A stretch of DNA of 64,000 bases from Candidatus Sericytochromatia bacterium S15B-MN24 CBMW_12 (GCA_002083825.1 DAZV01000022.1:1-64000), one strand, 5' to 3'. Shown: positions 42,738 through 52,022, counted from the stretch's first letter. Program-made: numbers and translations. Notes: generated by a model not told the origin, from the letters alone.

Positions 42738-45392
42738 ATGATCGTGCGTCCCTGGCACGTCCTTCCGGTCGCACAGGTCATGCATGAGCTCGAGACCCCC
42801 GCGGATGGCCTCTCCCCCGAGGAGGCCCGCAAGCGGCTGGCGGAGTTCGGCCCCAACCAGCTGGAGGTCCAGGCGGGGCCCAGACCCTGGCAGCGTTTCC
42901 TCGCCCAGTTCAAGAGCCCGCTGGTAGCCATCCTGGGCGTCTCGGCCGTGGTCGCCTTCTTCGTCGGCAAGCCGTTCGACGTCTGGGTGATCGTGGCTGT
43001 GCTGCTGCTCAACGCGGTGATCGGGTTCATCCAGGAATCGAAGGCCGCCGATGCGATCCAGGCGCTGCGCAAGCTCACGAGCCCACGGGCGCGCGTGCTG
43101 CGGGGCGGGATCGTCCACGAGATCGTGGCCACCGAAGTGGTGCCCGGGGATCTGCTGCTCTTGGAAGCGGGCGATCGCCTGGCGGCCGACGTCCGGATCC
43201 TCTCGGCAAGCGAGCTCTCCGTCGACGAATCGGGTCTCACGGGCGAGTCGGTCCCGGTCGCCAAGAACCCCGCGCCGATCGCCGAGCTGGACGCGCCCTT
43301 GGGCGATCGCCTCGACATGGCCTACATGAACACCGTCATCACCGGCGGTCGGGGCCGGGGCGTGGTGGTGACGACCGGCATGGCCACCGAGATGGGGCAG
43401 ATAGCCTCCGAGGTGGCCTCCGCCGAGGGCGAGTCGCCGCTCCAGCGGCGCATGACCCAGTTCTCGCGCCAGATCGGGCTGCTCATCATGGTCACCGTGG
43501 TCGTGGTCTGGCTCGTCGGGGTATTAACCGGCCGCGGCATGGCCGAAATGCTTTACGTGGCGGTCACCCTCGCGGTGGCCGCCATCCCCGAGGGCCTGCC
43601 CATCGTGGTCTCCATCATGCTGGCCATCGGGGTCAGCCGCATGGCGCGTCGGCACGCCCTGATCCGGCGCCTGCCGGCCGTCGAATCGCTCGGAGGGGCG
43701 ACGGTCATTTGCTCGGACAAGACCGGCACCCTCACGCGCAACGAGATGACCGTCCAACGCGTCTACATGGGGGAAAGCGTCGAGGTGAGCGGGGAAGGCT
43801 ACATCCCGGAAGGAACGATCCGTCGCGCGGGAAAACCGCTCGATCCCCGAACCCTGAAAGGCTTGACGTGGCTGGGAACCTGCGCGCGCCTCTGCAACGA
43901 CGCCATGCTCGAGGAGAAGGACTCCGAGTGGAGAATTCTGGGAGATCCGACCGAGGGGGCCCTCGTCGTGCTCGCCGAAAAGCTCGGCCTCCGCCCTGAC
44001 TGGCCCCGAACGCAGGAGATTCCCTTCAACTCCGAGCGCAAGTGGATGGCCACCCTGAACCAGGCGCCGGAGGGAGAAGGGGTCGCTTTCGTGAAGGGAG
44101 CCCTGGAGCGCCTGCTTCCGATGGCCACGCGCTGGATGGACCTCGACGGCCAAGAGCATGCATGCGACGAGGGGATCCGGGAGCGCTTCCACGAAGCGGC
44201 CGAGCAGATGGCCCAGGGGGCCCTCCGGGTGCTGGCCCTCGGCATGGTGCGCGGCTTGGAGGCGCATGAGGAACTCTACCCACCGGCCCTGGAGGACCGG
44301 GTGACCCTCTTGGGGCTGGTGGGGCTGATCGATCCGCCGCGCCCGGAGGCGGCTCAGGCCGTCCGGACGTGCCGGGAGGCCGGCATCGCGGTCAAGATGA
44401 TCACCGGGGACCACGTGGCCACCGGCAAGGCGATCGCCTTCGCGCTGGGGATCCTGGAGGCGCCCGAGCGCGCCATTCAGGGGGTCGAGCTGGATCGGCT
44501 GTCGGACGAGGAACTCGACGATCGGATCGAGCGTCTGGACGTTTTCGCCCGGGTCTCCCCAAGCCACAAGCTCCGGATCGTCACGGCCTTGCAGCGGCGC
44601 GGAGAGATCGTGGGCATGACCGGAGACGGGGTCAACGACGCTCCGGCCCTGGCCCAGGCGGACATCGGGATCGCCATGGGCATCACCGGCACCGAGGTCG
44701 CCAAGGGTGCCTCGGGGATGATCCTGGCCGACGACAACTTCGCCACCATCGTCTCGGCCGTCAAAGAGGGGCGGGCGATCGCGAGCAACCTCCGAAAGGC
44801 GATCGCCTACCTGGTGACCACCGCCATCGGCAACATCGCCGTGATCCTCGGAGCGCTCCTCCTGGGCCTGCCCTTGCCCCTGACCCCGGTCCAGATCCTC
44901 TGGATCAACCTGGTAGCCACCGGAGTCCTCGACAAGACCTTCGCCTTCGAGCCGCCCGATCCCGAGCAGATGCGCCACCCCCCCATTCCGCCCCGGACCC
45001 CCCTGGTGCCCCGTTCCAACCTCGGCCTCATGACGGTCTACGGCCTGCTCATGGCCATCGGCACCCTGGGGGTCTTCGTCCGAGAATACACCTGGGGTCA
45101 GGGCCTGGAGCATGCGCGCACGCAGGCCTTCACCACCATGGTCGCATTTCAATGGTTCAGCGCCTTCGCACTCCGCTCCCGCCGCCAATCCACCTTCAAG
45201 CTCCGCTTGAACCGCTGGATGCTCGGCGGGTTGCTGCTGGGCGTCGTTCTTCAGACGATAGTCGTCTACTGGGGCCCGTTGCAGCTGATCATGGGTACGG
45301 AGTCCCTCACTATCCGGGAGTATGCCCTGGCACTGGCGATCGGTAGCAGCCTTCTCTGGCTCAGCGAGGCATGGAAGCTGCTGCGACGCTAG
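42738..45392 (+). CDS. P2-type cation-transporting ATPase
   Basis: The 884-aa protein has the P2 ATPase layout: N-terminal cation ATPase domain, TGES (SGLTGESVPVAKN), TM4 motif VAAIPEGLPIVVSIML, phosphorylation site CSDKTGTLTRNEMT, KGA in VKGALERLLP and [22 protein letters not shown]-terminal membrane bundle completes it. PEGL in TM4 fits Ca2+ pumps. TM6 reads WINLVATGVLDKTFAFEPPD: the usual N-x-x-TD Asp of Ca2+ and Na+/K+ pumps is missing (ATG). The transported ion is therefore uncertain. It is probably an inner-membrane exporter. Its end overlaps the convergent SDR gene by 32 bp. Confidence 0.9.
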   Translation: MIVRPWHVLPVAQVMHELETPADGLSPEEARKRLAEFGPNQLEVQAGPRPWQRFLAQFKSPLVAILGVSAVVAFFVGKPFDVWVIVAVLLLNAVIGFIQESKAADAIQALRKLTSPRARVLRGGIVHEIVATEVVPGDLLLLEAGDRLAADVRILSASELSVDESGLTGESVPVAKNPAPIAELDAPLGDRLDMAYMNTVITGGRGRGVVVTTGMATEMGQIASEVASAEGESPLQRRMTQFSRQIGLLIMVTVVVVWLVGVLTGRGMAEMLYVAVTLAVAAIPEGLPIVVSIMLAIGVSRMARRHALIRRLPAVESLGGATVICSDKTGTLTRNEMTVQRVYMGESVEVSGEGYIPEGTIRRAGKPLDPRTLKGLTWLGTCARLCNDAMLEEKDSEWRILGDPTEGALVVLAEKLGLRPDWPRTQEIPFNSERKWMATLNQAPEGEGVAFVKGALERLLPMATRWMDLDGQEHACDEGIRERFHEAAEQMAQGALRVLALGMVRGLEAHEELYPPALEDRVTLLGLVGLIDPPRPEAAQAVRTCREAGIAVKMITGDHVATGKAIAFALGILEAPERAIQGVELDRLSDEELDDRIERLDVFARVSPSHKLRIVTALQRRGEIVGMTGDGVNDAPALAQADIGIAMGITGTEVAKGASGMILADDNFATIVSAVKEGRAIASNLRKAIAYLVTTAIGNIAVILGALLLGLPLPLTPVQILWINLVATGVLDKTFAFEPPDPEQMRHPPIPPRTPLVPRSNLGLMTVYGLLMAIGTLGVFVREYTWGQGLEHARTQAFTTMVAFQWFSAFALRSRRQSTFKLRLNRWMLGGLLLGVVLQTIVVYWGPLQLIMGTESLTIREYALALAIGSSLLWLSEAWKLLRR

Positions 45393-46329
45393 CCTGTCGG
45401 CGGCGATACCCGTCGAGGGTCCGGCGGATCGCCTCGGCATGCGGGGTGGGAGACGCTCCGAACTGCGCCTCGAAGCGGGAATGGTCCACGATGAAGGGCT
45501 GCTCGAACTGATAGAGCATCTCCTTGATTTCCCGCATCATGGGGTTGAAGAGAGCCAATAGCGCCACGAGCGGCCGAGTGGCCACCTGGAAGCGGGGACG
45601 CGTGCCGGCCTGATCGTAAACCATCGTGACGAACTGCCGGGTGGTGATCGTGGGGGCGCTAGGAATGTGCCAGACCTTTCCGAGGGCCTCCTCGTGCTCC
45701 GACAGGGTGACGAGGCCGCGGGCGAAGTCATCGATGAACGTGAAGGTGTGGGGGGCATCCAGGTCCTTCAGGCCCCCGAAGCTTTTGCCTGCGAGTGCTG
45801 CCTCGAACAGCTGCTGGCCGACATAGGAACCACCCACTCCCGGGCCGAAGAAATCGGCGGAACGCCCGATGGCGACCCGAATGCGGCCCTGTTGGTGAGC
45901 CTCGAGGAGGGACTGCGCCATCCGGGCCCGGGTCCGCCCCTTGGGACCCGTGGCGAGGTCGGGCAGGTCCTCGGTCATGGGACGGCTGGTAGGCCCGTAC
46001 ATGTACAGGTTATCCCCGAAGATCAGCTTGGCGCCCGCCTCGGCGGCCGCGTCGAGGATGGCGTCGGTCATGGGGATGAACCGCTCGGCCCAAGCGGTAT
46101 ACGGCGGCATGGCGCAGTGGAAGACCACGGAGGCGCCGGCGACGGCTTCTCGCAGGCGAACGGGATCCATGATGTCGCCGCGGAAGGTCTCGGCCCCGTG
46201 GGTCGCGGCCCCGAGCGGGGCATGGCCGCTTCGGCTGACGATCCGGACCGACTTGCCCTGAGCGAGCAGGATGCGGGCGACGGCTCGACCCAGAGCTCCA
46301 GCACCCAGGATGACGTGAAGTGGCTGCAT
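45361..46329 (-). CDS. NAD(P)-dependent epimerase/dehydratase (extended SDR)
   Basis: The 322-aa protein has a Rossmann motif ILGAGALGRAVARILLAQGK, an acidic/basic switch VSRSG and a conserved YGP at TRP (LYMYGPTSRPMTEDLP). The substrate domain resembles NAD-dependent epimerase/dehydratase or atypical SDR reductases. A TetR operator-like palindrome (46360-46372) sits 31 nt before its start and matches one in front of the TetR gene 46389-47039, so it is very likely regulated by that protein. The substrate is unknown. Confidence 0.82.
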   Translation of the reverse strand: MQPLHVILGAGALGRAVARILLAQGKSVRIVSRSGHAPLGAATHGAETFRGDIMDPVRLREAVAGASVVFHCAMPPYTAWAERFIPMTDAILDAAAEAGAKLIFGDNLYMYGPTSRPMTEDLPDLATGPKGRTRARMAQSLLEAHQQGRIRVAIGRSADFFGPGVGGSYVGQQLFEAALAGKSFGGLKDLDAPHTFTFIDDFARGLVTLSEHEEALGKVWHIPSAPTITTRQFVTMVYDQAGTRPRFQVATRPLVALLALFNPMMREIKEMLYQFEQPFIVDHSRFEAQFGASPTPHAEAIRRTLDGYRRRQASVAAASMPR

Positions 46330-46359
46330 GGTGAACCTTCCTTTCCATATAAAATAAAG

Positions 46360-46372
46360 TTAACGGTGTTAA
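46360..46372. promoter_or_regulatory. TetR operator, copy 1 (before the SDR gene)
   Basis: TTAACGGTGTTAA is the reverse complement of TTAACACCGTTAA at 47056-47068. It has inverted arms TTAAC/GTTAA with a 3-bp spacer and lies between the TetR gene and the SDR start. Confidence 0.65.
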
Positions 46373-46388
46373 TAGGGGCGCAAAAAAA

Positions 46389-47039
46389 TTAGCCCCGGGG
46401 CAGCAGGCCCTCCCAGGTGAGCTGGAAGTAGCGATCCCCCATGGCGGCCACCTGCTCGGGGTCGAGGACGGGAACGGTCAGGGCGAGCGAGACGATGCCA
46501 TGGACTCCCGCCCAGAGGACGTTGGAGGTCGTGAAGAGATCGGCCTGGCGGATGAGTCCCTGGTCCATGGCGCGCCGCACGGCCTTGCCGAGGGATCCGA
46601 AGGCTTCGATGGTCCGGCAATCGCTTCCGGGGAGGGGCTTGATCAGGAAGTCCCCGCGCTGCATGAACATGAGCCGGTAGTGTGCCGGGTGGCCCAGGCC
46701 GAAGGCGATGTAGGCCCGGCCGATGGCCTCGATTTGCCGGAGCGGGTCGTCGCTGCTCGCCTCGGCCGCCTCCAGATGGGCCTCGAATCGTTCGAAACCT
46801 TCGCAGGCCAGGGCGAAGAGCAGATCGTCCTTGTCCTCGAAGTACAGGTAGATGGTCGTGGCGGAGTAGCCTATCTGCTCGGCGACCTTGCGCAGGGATA
46901 ACTTCTCGTAGCCGAGCCGGAGGAAGATCTCCCCGGCGGCTTTCAGGATGATCGCGCGCAGGTGCGTTTTCTCGCGATCCCGGCGCTCTCGGCTGGATTC
47001 GCTCACCCTTTGAGCCTGGGTATTTTGCCTGCTTCTCAT
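46389..47039 (-). CDS. TetR-family transcriptional regulator
   Basis: The 216-aa protein has the TetR N-terminal DNA-binding helix-turn-helix: IILKAAGEIFLRLGYEKLSL, RKVAEQIGYSATTIYLYFED and KDDLLFALACEGF. The C-terminal part resembles the wHG-type ligand domain (YIAFGLGHPAHYRLMFMQRG). Its own promoter (47056-47068) and the downstream SDR promoter (46360-46372) carry the same palindrome, so it probably represses both genes until an unknown ligand binds. Confidence 0.9.
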   Translation of the reverse strand: MRSRQNTQAQRVSESSRERRDREKTHLRAIILKAAGEIFLRLGYEKLSLRKVAEQIGYSATTIYLYFEDKDDLLFALACEGFERFEAHLEAAEASSDDPLRQIEAIGRAYIAFGLGHPAHYRLMFMQRGDFLIKPLPGSDCRTIEAFGSLGKAVRRAMDQGLIRQADLFTTSNVLWAGVHGIVSLALTVPVLDPEQVAAMGDRYFQLTWEGLLPRG

Positions 47040-47055
47040 CCCGGCAGTCTATCAC

Positions 47056-47068
47056 TTAACACCGTTAA
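47056..47068. promoter_or_regulatory. TetR operator, copy 2 (autoregulation)
   Basis: TTAACACCGTTAA lies 17 nt upstream of the TetR start; the inverted repeat extends to ACTTAAC-ACC-GTTAAGT. It is the same core as at 46360-46372. Confidence 0.65.
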
Positions 47069-47121
47069 GTCAAGCCTATTTTTCGAGCGCGGATCCGGAA
47101 AAAGGTCGTGACAGGACCGCG

Positions 47122-47322
47122 CTAGCGGATGATTCCCTTGCCCGTCACCCAGAAGGCCACCGAGAAGAACAGGGCCTCCACGGCGAGGATGGTCACGAAG
47201 GCCATGGTCGGATTCTGGCGCACCCCCAGGAAGGGCATCATGGCCTGAAGCAGCACGACGGTGAAGACGAGGGTGACGGCGGCGAGCTTGAGCACGGTTT
47301 TTTGTTCGCGTTTGAGGGCCAT
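47122..47322 (-). CDS. Small two-helix membrane protein
   Basis: The 66-aa protein has a charged start (MALKREQKTVLK), then hydrophobic helices LAAVTLVFTVVLLQAMMPFL and FVTILAVEALFFSVAFWVTG. An RBS (AAGGAACG) is present. No family is recognised. It lies between the TetR gene and a CheY-like gene, all leftward, but gaps of about 50-80 nt leave cotranscription open. Confidence 0.6.
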   Translation of the reverse strand: MALKREQKTVLKLAAVTLVFTVVLLQAMMPFLGVRQNPTMAFVTILAVEALFFSVAFWVTGKGIIR

Positions 47323-47368
47323 GGATCGTTCCTTCTTGCCGGCGGCGTGGGGTCTGGGGGGCGACCGG

Positions 47369-47773
47369 CTAGAGCAGGGGCTCGTCGATGACGCCTTTCC
47401 GGAGCAGGATTTCGGAGAGGGCCATCAGCAAGTCCTTGCGCTTGTAAGGTTTGCGCACATAGGAGTCGCAGCCGGCTTCGATGCCGGCTGCGTGGTCGGC
47501 TCCCGAGGCCTTGGCCGAGAGGCAGATGATAGCGAGGTCTTGGGTCTTGGCGTGGGCCCGCAGCCGGCGCGTGGCCTCGATCCCGTCCATGACGGGCATG
47601 AGAATGTCCATGAGGATGGCGTCGAAGACCTGGCCTTCGTCGATGCAGAGCCTGAGGGCCTCCTGGCCGTTTTCCACGCAGGTGACCTTATAGCCTTGGC
47701 CCATCAGGATGACCTTGGCGATCTCGCTGTTTGAAGGCTCGTCCTCGACGACGAGAATGTGAAGATTTCTCAT
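47369..47773 (-). CDS. Single-domain (CheY-like) response regulator
   Basis: The start at 47773 gives MRNLHILVVEDEPSNSEIAK. The 134-aa receiver has acidic pocket ED, phosphoacceptor Asp in FDAILMDILMPVMDGIEATR, Ser/Thr in IICLSAKA and Lys in YVRKPYKRKDL. There is no output domain, so it works by protein interaction. It may be the partner of one of the orphan kinases at 28024 or 40214; that is a guess. Confidence 0.88.
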   Translation of the reverse strand: MRNLHILVVEDEPSNSEIAKVILMGQGYKVTCVENGQEALRLCIDEGQVFDAILMDILMPVMDGIEATRRLRAHAKTQDLAIICLSAKASGADHAAGIEAGCDSYVRKPYKRKDLLMALSEILLRKGVIDEPLL

Positions 47774-47904
47774 AAGATTAGAGAATAGCACATCCGGGAG
47801 GGGGTTTTCCGATGAGCCGCGGCGTTCGCCGCATTTTTCGCCCGGGCGAGCAACGCTTTAACAGCACCCCTCCTCGGGTAGGATGAGGGAAGAGAGGAGG
47901 CCCC

Positions 47905-48888
47905 ATGACCGTGAAGGTACTCGGCGCCGGATTCTACTCTGGCCCCATCATCGACTACCACGCCCATATCAAGGGTACCGACGAGATGGATCTCTCGGAC
48001 ATCCCCCAGTACCCGCTGCTTCACAAGCTCGCGGACATGTTCGAACCGCTCCTCTACGGCGGGGTCAACCTCTTCGCCCGCTACGGCCGGGGCACCCGCT
48101 TCCACCACCTCTACCGGGAGATGACCTTCTTCGGCTTCCACGAGCTCATGAGACTTCTCAACAAGTACCGGGTGGATAAGTTCCTGGAGTCCATGGACCG
48201 CAACGGCATCGACCATGCGGTGGTCTGCGTGATCGAGCCCTTCATCGGGACGACCGAGGTGCTGCGGGCGGTGGCCCCGCACCGGGATCGGATCTCGGTC
48301 TACTGCGCCGTCGATCCCCATGAGCCGGGCTACCTGGACAGGCTCCGGACCTACGTCGAGACGGGTCAGGTCGTGGGACTCAAGATCCATCCCCCGGTGG
48401 CGGGCCCGCACCCGGTCTCCCCGGAGATGATGGAGCTCGGCGCCTTCGCCGAAGCCAACCACCTGCCGGTCTTCGTGCACACCGGGACCTTCCCCTTCCC
48501 CCTGCATGACCACTGCGACGACGTCATGCTGCTGGAACCCTTCATCCAGCGCTTCGAGCAGATCCCGATCGTCCTGGGTCACATCGGCTGGGATCAGCAC
48601 GAGAAGGCGATCCAACTCGCCGAGCGCTACCTGAACGTCCACGTCGAGACCTCCTGGCAGCCCCCCGAGATCATCCGCGAGGCCATCGATCGCCTGGGCG
48701 TTCACCGGGTGCTGATGGGATCCGATTTCCCGCTCTTGCGGCAGGACGTCGCGCTCTCCAATGTTCGCCGGGCCGTCCACGGTCACGAGGCCGAGTGGGT
48801 GCTCTATCGCAACTCCAAGCGCATGATCGCCCATCACGGCATGCACGCTACCGCGCTTGATTCCGACGCCGAGTCTTTGCTATCCTGA
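47905..48888 (+). CDS. Amidohydrolase-family metal-dependent hydrolase
   Basis: The 327-aa TIM-barrel protein has the metal motif IIDYHAHIKGTDEMDLSD (HxH). Later ligands are in GLKIHPPVAGPHPVS, PVFVHTGTFPFPLHD, VLGHIGWDQHEKAI and MGSDFPLLRQDV (catalytic Asp). This is the amidohydrolase_2 (ACMSD-like) group, which decarboxylates or hydrolyses small molecules. RBS AGAGGAGG. The acyltransferase gene follows after 36 nt in the same direction and may be cotranscribed. The substrate is unknown. Confidence 0.83.
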   Translation: MTVKVLGAGFYSGPIIDYHAHIKGTDEMDLSDIPQYPLLHKLADMFEPLLYGGVNLFARYGRGTRFHHLYREMTFFGFHELMRLLNKYRVDKFLESMDRNGIDHAVVCVIEPFIGTTEVLRAVAPHRDRISVYCAVDPHEPGYLDRLRTYVETGQVVGLKIHPPVAGPHPVSPEMMELGAFAEANHLPVFVHTGTFPFPLHDHCDDVMLLEPFIQRFEQIPIVLGHIGWDQHEKAIQLAERYLNVHVETSWQPPEIIREAIDRLGVHRVLMGSDFPLLRQDVALSNVRRAVHGHEAEWVLYRNSKRMIAHHGMHATALDSDAESLLS

Positions 48889-48924
48889 CGTTGCAGCGCC
48901 CATTTTCCAGCGCGTGGAGGCCGG

Positions 48925-49746
48925 ATGTTCAAACTCCCCCCTCAAATGACGGTTCTCGGCCAGGATCTCTGGTACGAAACCCTCAAGTCGGTGCTCGCGC
49001 CGATGGTCAAGAACCGCCTCCAAACGACGATCGAAGGCCTGGAGAACATCCCCGAGTCGGGTCCTGCGCTGCTGGTGCCCAACCACCGCACCATGATCGA
49101 TCCCTTCATCCTCAGCGCCGAATTGCCCCGCCGGGTGCACTGGGTGGTCGCCGCCTTCATGAGCAGACTGCCGATCACCCGGGAAATGGTTCGCTCGACG
49201 GGAAACATCGTCCTGCCGGTTTCCCAGGGCGGTCGCAGCCGGGAGCTCATGCGCAAGGCCAAACGCCTGCTACTGCGGGGACGCCTGGTCGGGGTCTTTC
49301 CCGAAGGCATCGACAACTTCGTCAACGGCTCGGCCCCGGGAACCATCTCCCCCTTCCACTCGTCTTTCGCCCGCCTGCTCATGCAGATGCGCATCCCCGA
49401 CCTTCCGGTCATCCCCATCGCCATCACCGGCGAGGAGGAGCAGGTCCTGCTCCGGATACCCGGCGCCGTGCTCCGCCAGCTCGACCCCGGCAACCACTGC
49501 TGGGACAGCCGCGAGGTGCTCGGCGTGGTCTACCGCCAGGCCCATATCGCGATCGGCCGGCCCCTGGTCTTCGATAACTTCTACGACCTCCCCCCCGAAC
49601 GCGAGGAGGAGGCCGTGAAGCGAATCATTCAGGTGGTTCGCGATGAGATCGTCGCGCTGGCGCGGGCCGACATTCCCCCGCCATCCAAGCGCCCCATGGA
49701 TCGATCAGCCATCACCGGGCCGATCTTCGACGACAGCGACTACTAG
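48925..49746 (+). CDS. PlsC-like 1-acylglycerol-3-phosphate acyltransferase
   Basis: The 273-aa protein has the acyltransferase motif HX4D in LLVPNHRTMIDPFILSAE, a glycerophosphate-binding motif LVGVFPEGIDNFVNGSAPG and DLPVIPIAITGEE. It transfers fatty acyl groups to lysophospholipid-like acceptors at the inner membrane. No obvious membrane helix exists beyond hydrophobic patches. The start follows GTGGAGG. The stop overlaps the convergent regulator gene by 4 bp. Confidence 0.87.
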   Translation: MFKLPPQMTVLGQDLWYETLKSVLAPMVKNRLQTTIEGLENIPESGPALLVPNHRTMIDPFILSAELPRRVHWVVAAFMSRLPITREMVRSTGNIVLPVSQGGRSRELMRKAKRLLLRGRLVGVFPEGIDNFVNGSAPGTISPFHSSFARLLMQMRIPDLPVIPIAITGEEEQVLLRIPGAVLRQLDPGNHCWDSREVLGVVYRQAHIAIGRPLVFDNFYDLPPEREEEAVKRIIQVVRDEIVALARADIPPPSKRPMDRSAITGPIFDDSDY

Positions 49747-50405
49747 TCCAGCAACCCCTTGCGCAGGGCGTACTTCACCAGCTCCGAGCGGGTGTGCATG
49801 CCCAGCTTGTCCATCAGGTGCGCCCGGTGGGTCTCGACCGTCCGCACCGAGATGACGAGCATCTTGGCCATCTCCTGGTTGGTGTAGCCCTCGGCTATCA
49901 GCTTGAGGATCTCGCGCTCGCGCTCGGTAAGCAACCCATAGGAGTCGGTCTCCTCGCCGGTCTCCACCCTTTCGAGGTAGTCCTGGACCAGGGCCTTGGT
50001 CACGGAAGGACGGAGAAAAGCGCCTCCTTCCATCACCTGATGAATCGCGTCGAGAAGCTCCGTGTCGGCGGCCTTCTTGAGGACGTAACCCGAGCCGCCC
50101 GCCTTCAGGGTCCGGAAGAGATACTCCTCGTTCTCGTGCATGGTGAGAACCAGGACCTTGATGTGGGGCATGCGCCGCTTGATCTCGGCCGTGGCTTCGA
50201 TGCCGTTGATGCGCGGCATCGAGACGTCCATCAGGACCAGATCGGGCTGGAGTTGCTCGGCAAGGGCGATCGCCTCCTCGCCGTCCGTGGCCTCCCCGAT
50301 GACCTCCATGTCGGGTTCCGCCGACAGGAGCATCTTGAGCCCCGAGCGCAGGATGGCATGATCATCCGAAAGGAGGATCCGGATCTTGGGAAGCGTCGGT
50401 GGCAT
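49743..50405 (-). CDS. NarL/FixJ-family response regulator
   Basis: The 220-aa protein has a receiver domain (RILLSDDHAILRSGLKMLLS, phosphoacceptor in PDLVLMDVSMPRINGIEATA, Lys in YVLKKAADTELLD). It also has a LuxR-type helix-turn-helix (LTEREREILKLIAEGYTNQE, then MAKMLVISVRTVETHRAHLM). It lies 71 nt downstream of a NarX-type kinase and forms a two-component system with it. The targets are unknown. Confidence 0.93.
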   Translation of the reverse strand: MPPTLPKIRILLSDDHAILRSGLKMLLSAEPDMEVIGEATDGEEAIALAEQLQPDLVLMDVSMPRINGIEATAEIKRRMPHIKVLVLTMHENEEYLFRTLKAGGSGYVLKKAADTELLDAIHQVMEGGAFLRPSVTKALVQDYLERVETGEETDSYGLLTEREREILKLIAEGYTNQEMAKMLVISVRTVETHRAHLMDKLGMHTRSELVKYALRKGLLD

Positions 50406-50476
50406 CTGGCAGTCCCTTTCTCAGGTGGCGATACGGCGCATGGCGGCGTTCGGAACGAGCCCCGAACGCTGCCATG

Positions 50477-51940
50477 CTAGAGCGTGGATTCCGGGCGGGC
50501 GGTGGAAAGCGGCAGGTCGAAGGCGATCCGCGTCCCCTCCCCTTCCGCCGAGTAAAGACAGAACTTGCCGCCGAGCAGCGTGACGCGTTCCTGCATGCCC
50601 AGCAGCCCGAGGCGGTTCTCCTTGCGCTTCTGAACGAGGATGCGATCGGGGTCGAAGCCGACCCCGTCGTCCCGGACCTCGGCATGGACCATGGTCGCAT
50701 CGCGCTCCAGCTTCAGGTGGACGGTCCGGGCCTGGGCGTACTTCGCGATGTTCGTGAGGGCCTCCTGCACGACCCGGTAGACCGCGACTTCCACCAGGGG
50801 AGGAATCCGCTCCTCGAAGCCCGTGGCATGAAAGGCCACCTCCACGCCATGCTTCCGGCTGAAATCCTTGGAGTACGAACGCATCGCGGCGATGAGCCCG
50901 AGATCGTCGAGAAGCGTCGGCCGCAGTTCGACCGAAAGCTTATGAACCTCCTCGAGCGTGCGCGAGGTGAGCTCCTGCAGCTCGGCGACCCGCTTTCGGG
51001 CCTCTTCCAGGGTGGGGGACTTGTCGACGATCTTGAGGCCCACCAGGAGCGACGTCAGGGACTGCCCGGTCTCGTCGTGGAGCTCGCGCGAAATCCGCTT
51101 GCGCTCATCCTCCTGGGCCGTGATGATCTGCTCGAGCAACTGACCGCGCTTCACATGCGCTACCTCGAGCTCGCACTGCTGGGCCATGAGCCGCTCGGCG
51201 ATGCGCTGGAAGTCCGTGGAGAGCTGACCGACCTCGTTCTGGGTTCGCGAAGGGGGAGGCGTGCAGGAGAGATGCGAGGGGGAGGGATCGTCGAGCAGCG
51301 ACGCCGACGCGCGCATGAGGCGGCGCAAGGGTCTCACGATCTGGTTGGTGAGGCCCAGCAGCCCCATGAAGGCTATCAGCATGGCGGTGCCGGAGATGGA
51401 GAAGATTCCCCAGGCATGGCGCTGGAGCATCTCGGCGATTTGCCGCTTGGGAACGCCGCGCATGAGGATGCCGACGGCCCGACCGGCGGGGTCGTGGAGG
51501 GTCTGGGTGAGCGTCACGTACTCCTGGCCATTGACCCAGACCACGGCGAGGCCGTCCTTGCCGGGATCGCCGGGCGCGACGAGTCGGCCCGTGGGAAGGC
51601 CCGAGACGGCGATCGCCTCTCCCCGCTCGAAAATGGCGGCGATCCCCCCCATCATCTCGGTCATCTCCCCGGTGGCACGCCGGGCGGCGTCCCCGTGGGG
51701 ATGCGCCTTGCGCTCCCAGAGGTAGAAGCGTTCGAAAACGGCCAGCTCGTTGCTGACCTGCTGCGCCATCTGCGCGCGCAGGCTGGACTCCGCGCTGACG
51801 TAGGTCGTGACCATCAGCACCCCGGTCACCAGCATGATCGAGGCGAGCCCCCAGAAGAGGACCTTCACGCTCAGCGAGAGGTTATGCCACGACCGGGAAA
51901 TCAGCGGCAGCAGGATCCGAATACGAGGGATCTTCATCAT
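50477..51940 (-). CDS. NarX/LiaS-type sensor histidine kinase (HisKA_3)
   Basis: The start at 51940 (MMKIPRIRILL) was chosen after GAGGCC. The 487-aa protein has helix 1 (KVLFWGLASIMLVTGVLMVT), an about 150-residue periplasmic sensor, helix 2 (WGIFSISGTAMLIAFMGLLG), HAMP and a coiled coil. HisKA_3 follows with phospho-His in RISRELHDETGQSLTSLLVG, then HATPase (VQEALTNIAKYAQARTVHLK, VRDDGVGFDPD). It phosphorylates the regulator encoded next. The signal is unknown; the sensor resembles no named domain by eye. Confidence 0.9.
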   Translation of the reverse strand: MMKIPRIRILLPLISRSWHNLSLSVKVLFWGLASIMLVTGVLMVTTYVSAESSLRAQMAQQVSNELAVFERFYLWERKAHPHGDAARRATGEMTEMMGGIAAIFERGEAIAVSGLPTGRLVAPGDPGKDGLAVVWVNGQEYVTLTQTLHDPAGRAVGILMRGVPKRQIAEMLQRHAWGIFSISGTAMLIAFMGLLGLTNQIVRPLRRLMRASASLLDDPSPSHLSCTPPPSRTQNEVGQLSTDFQRIAERLMAQQCELEVAHVKRGQLLEQIITAQEDERKRISRELHDETGQSLTSLLVGLKIVDKSPTLEEARKRVAELQELTSRTLEEVHKLSVELRPTLLDDLGLIAAMRSYSKDFSRKHGVEVAFHATGFEERIPPLVEVAVYRVVQEALTNIAKYAQARTVHLKLERDATMVHAEVRDDGVGFDPDRILVQKRKENRLGLLGMQERVTLLGGKFCLYSAEGEGTRIAFDLPLSTARPESTL

Positions 51941-52022
51941 GGCCTCAGTGTATCTCCGAAGTCCGACGGGTAGCATCCGAAAACTATACCTAACCTCCCT
52001 CCCGACCCGGAGCGGCGGCCCC

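Noticed and set aside
47819-47838. Small hairpin GCGGCG-TT-CGCCGC followed by ATTTTT
   Set aside because: The stem is only 5-6 bp, with no rightward gene upstream; it is too weak to call a terminator.
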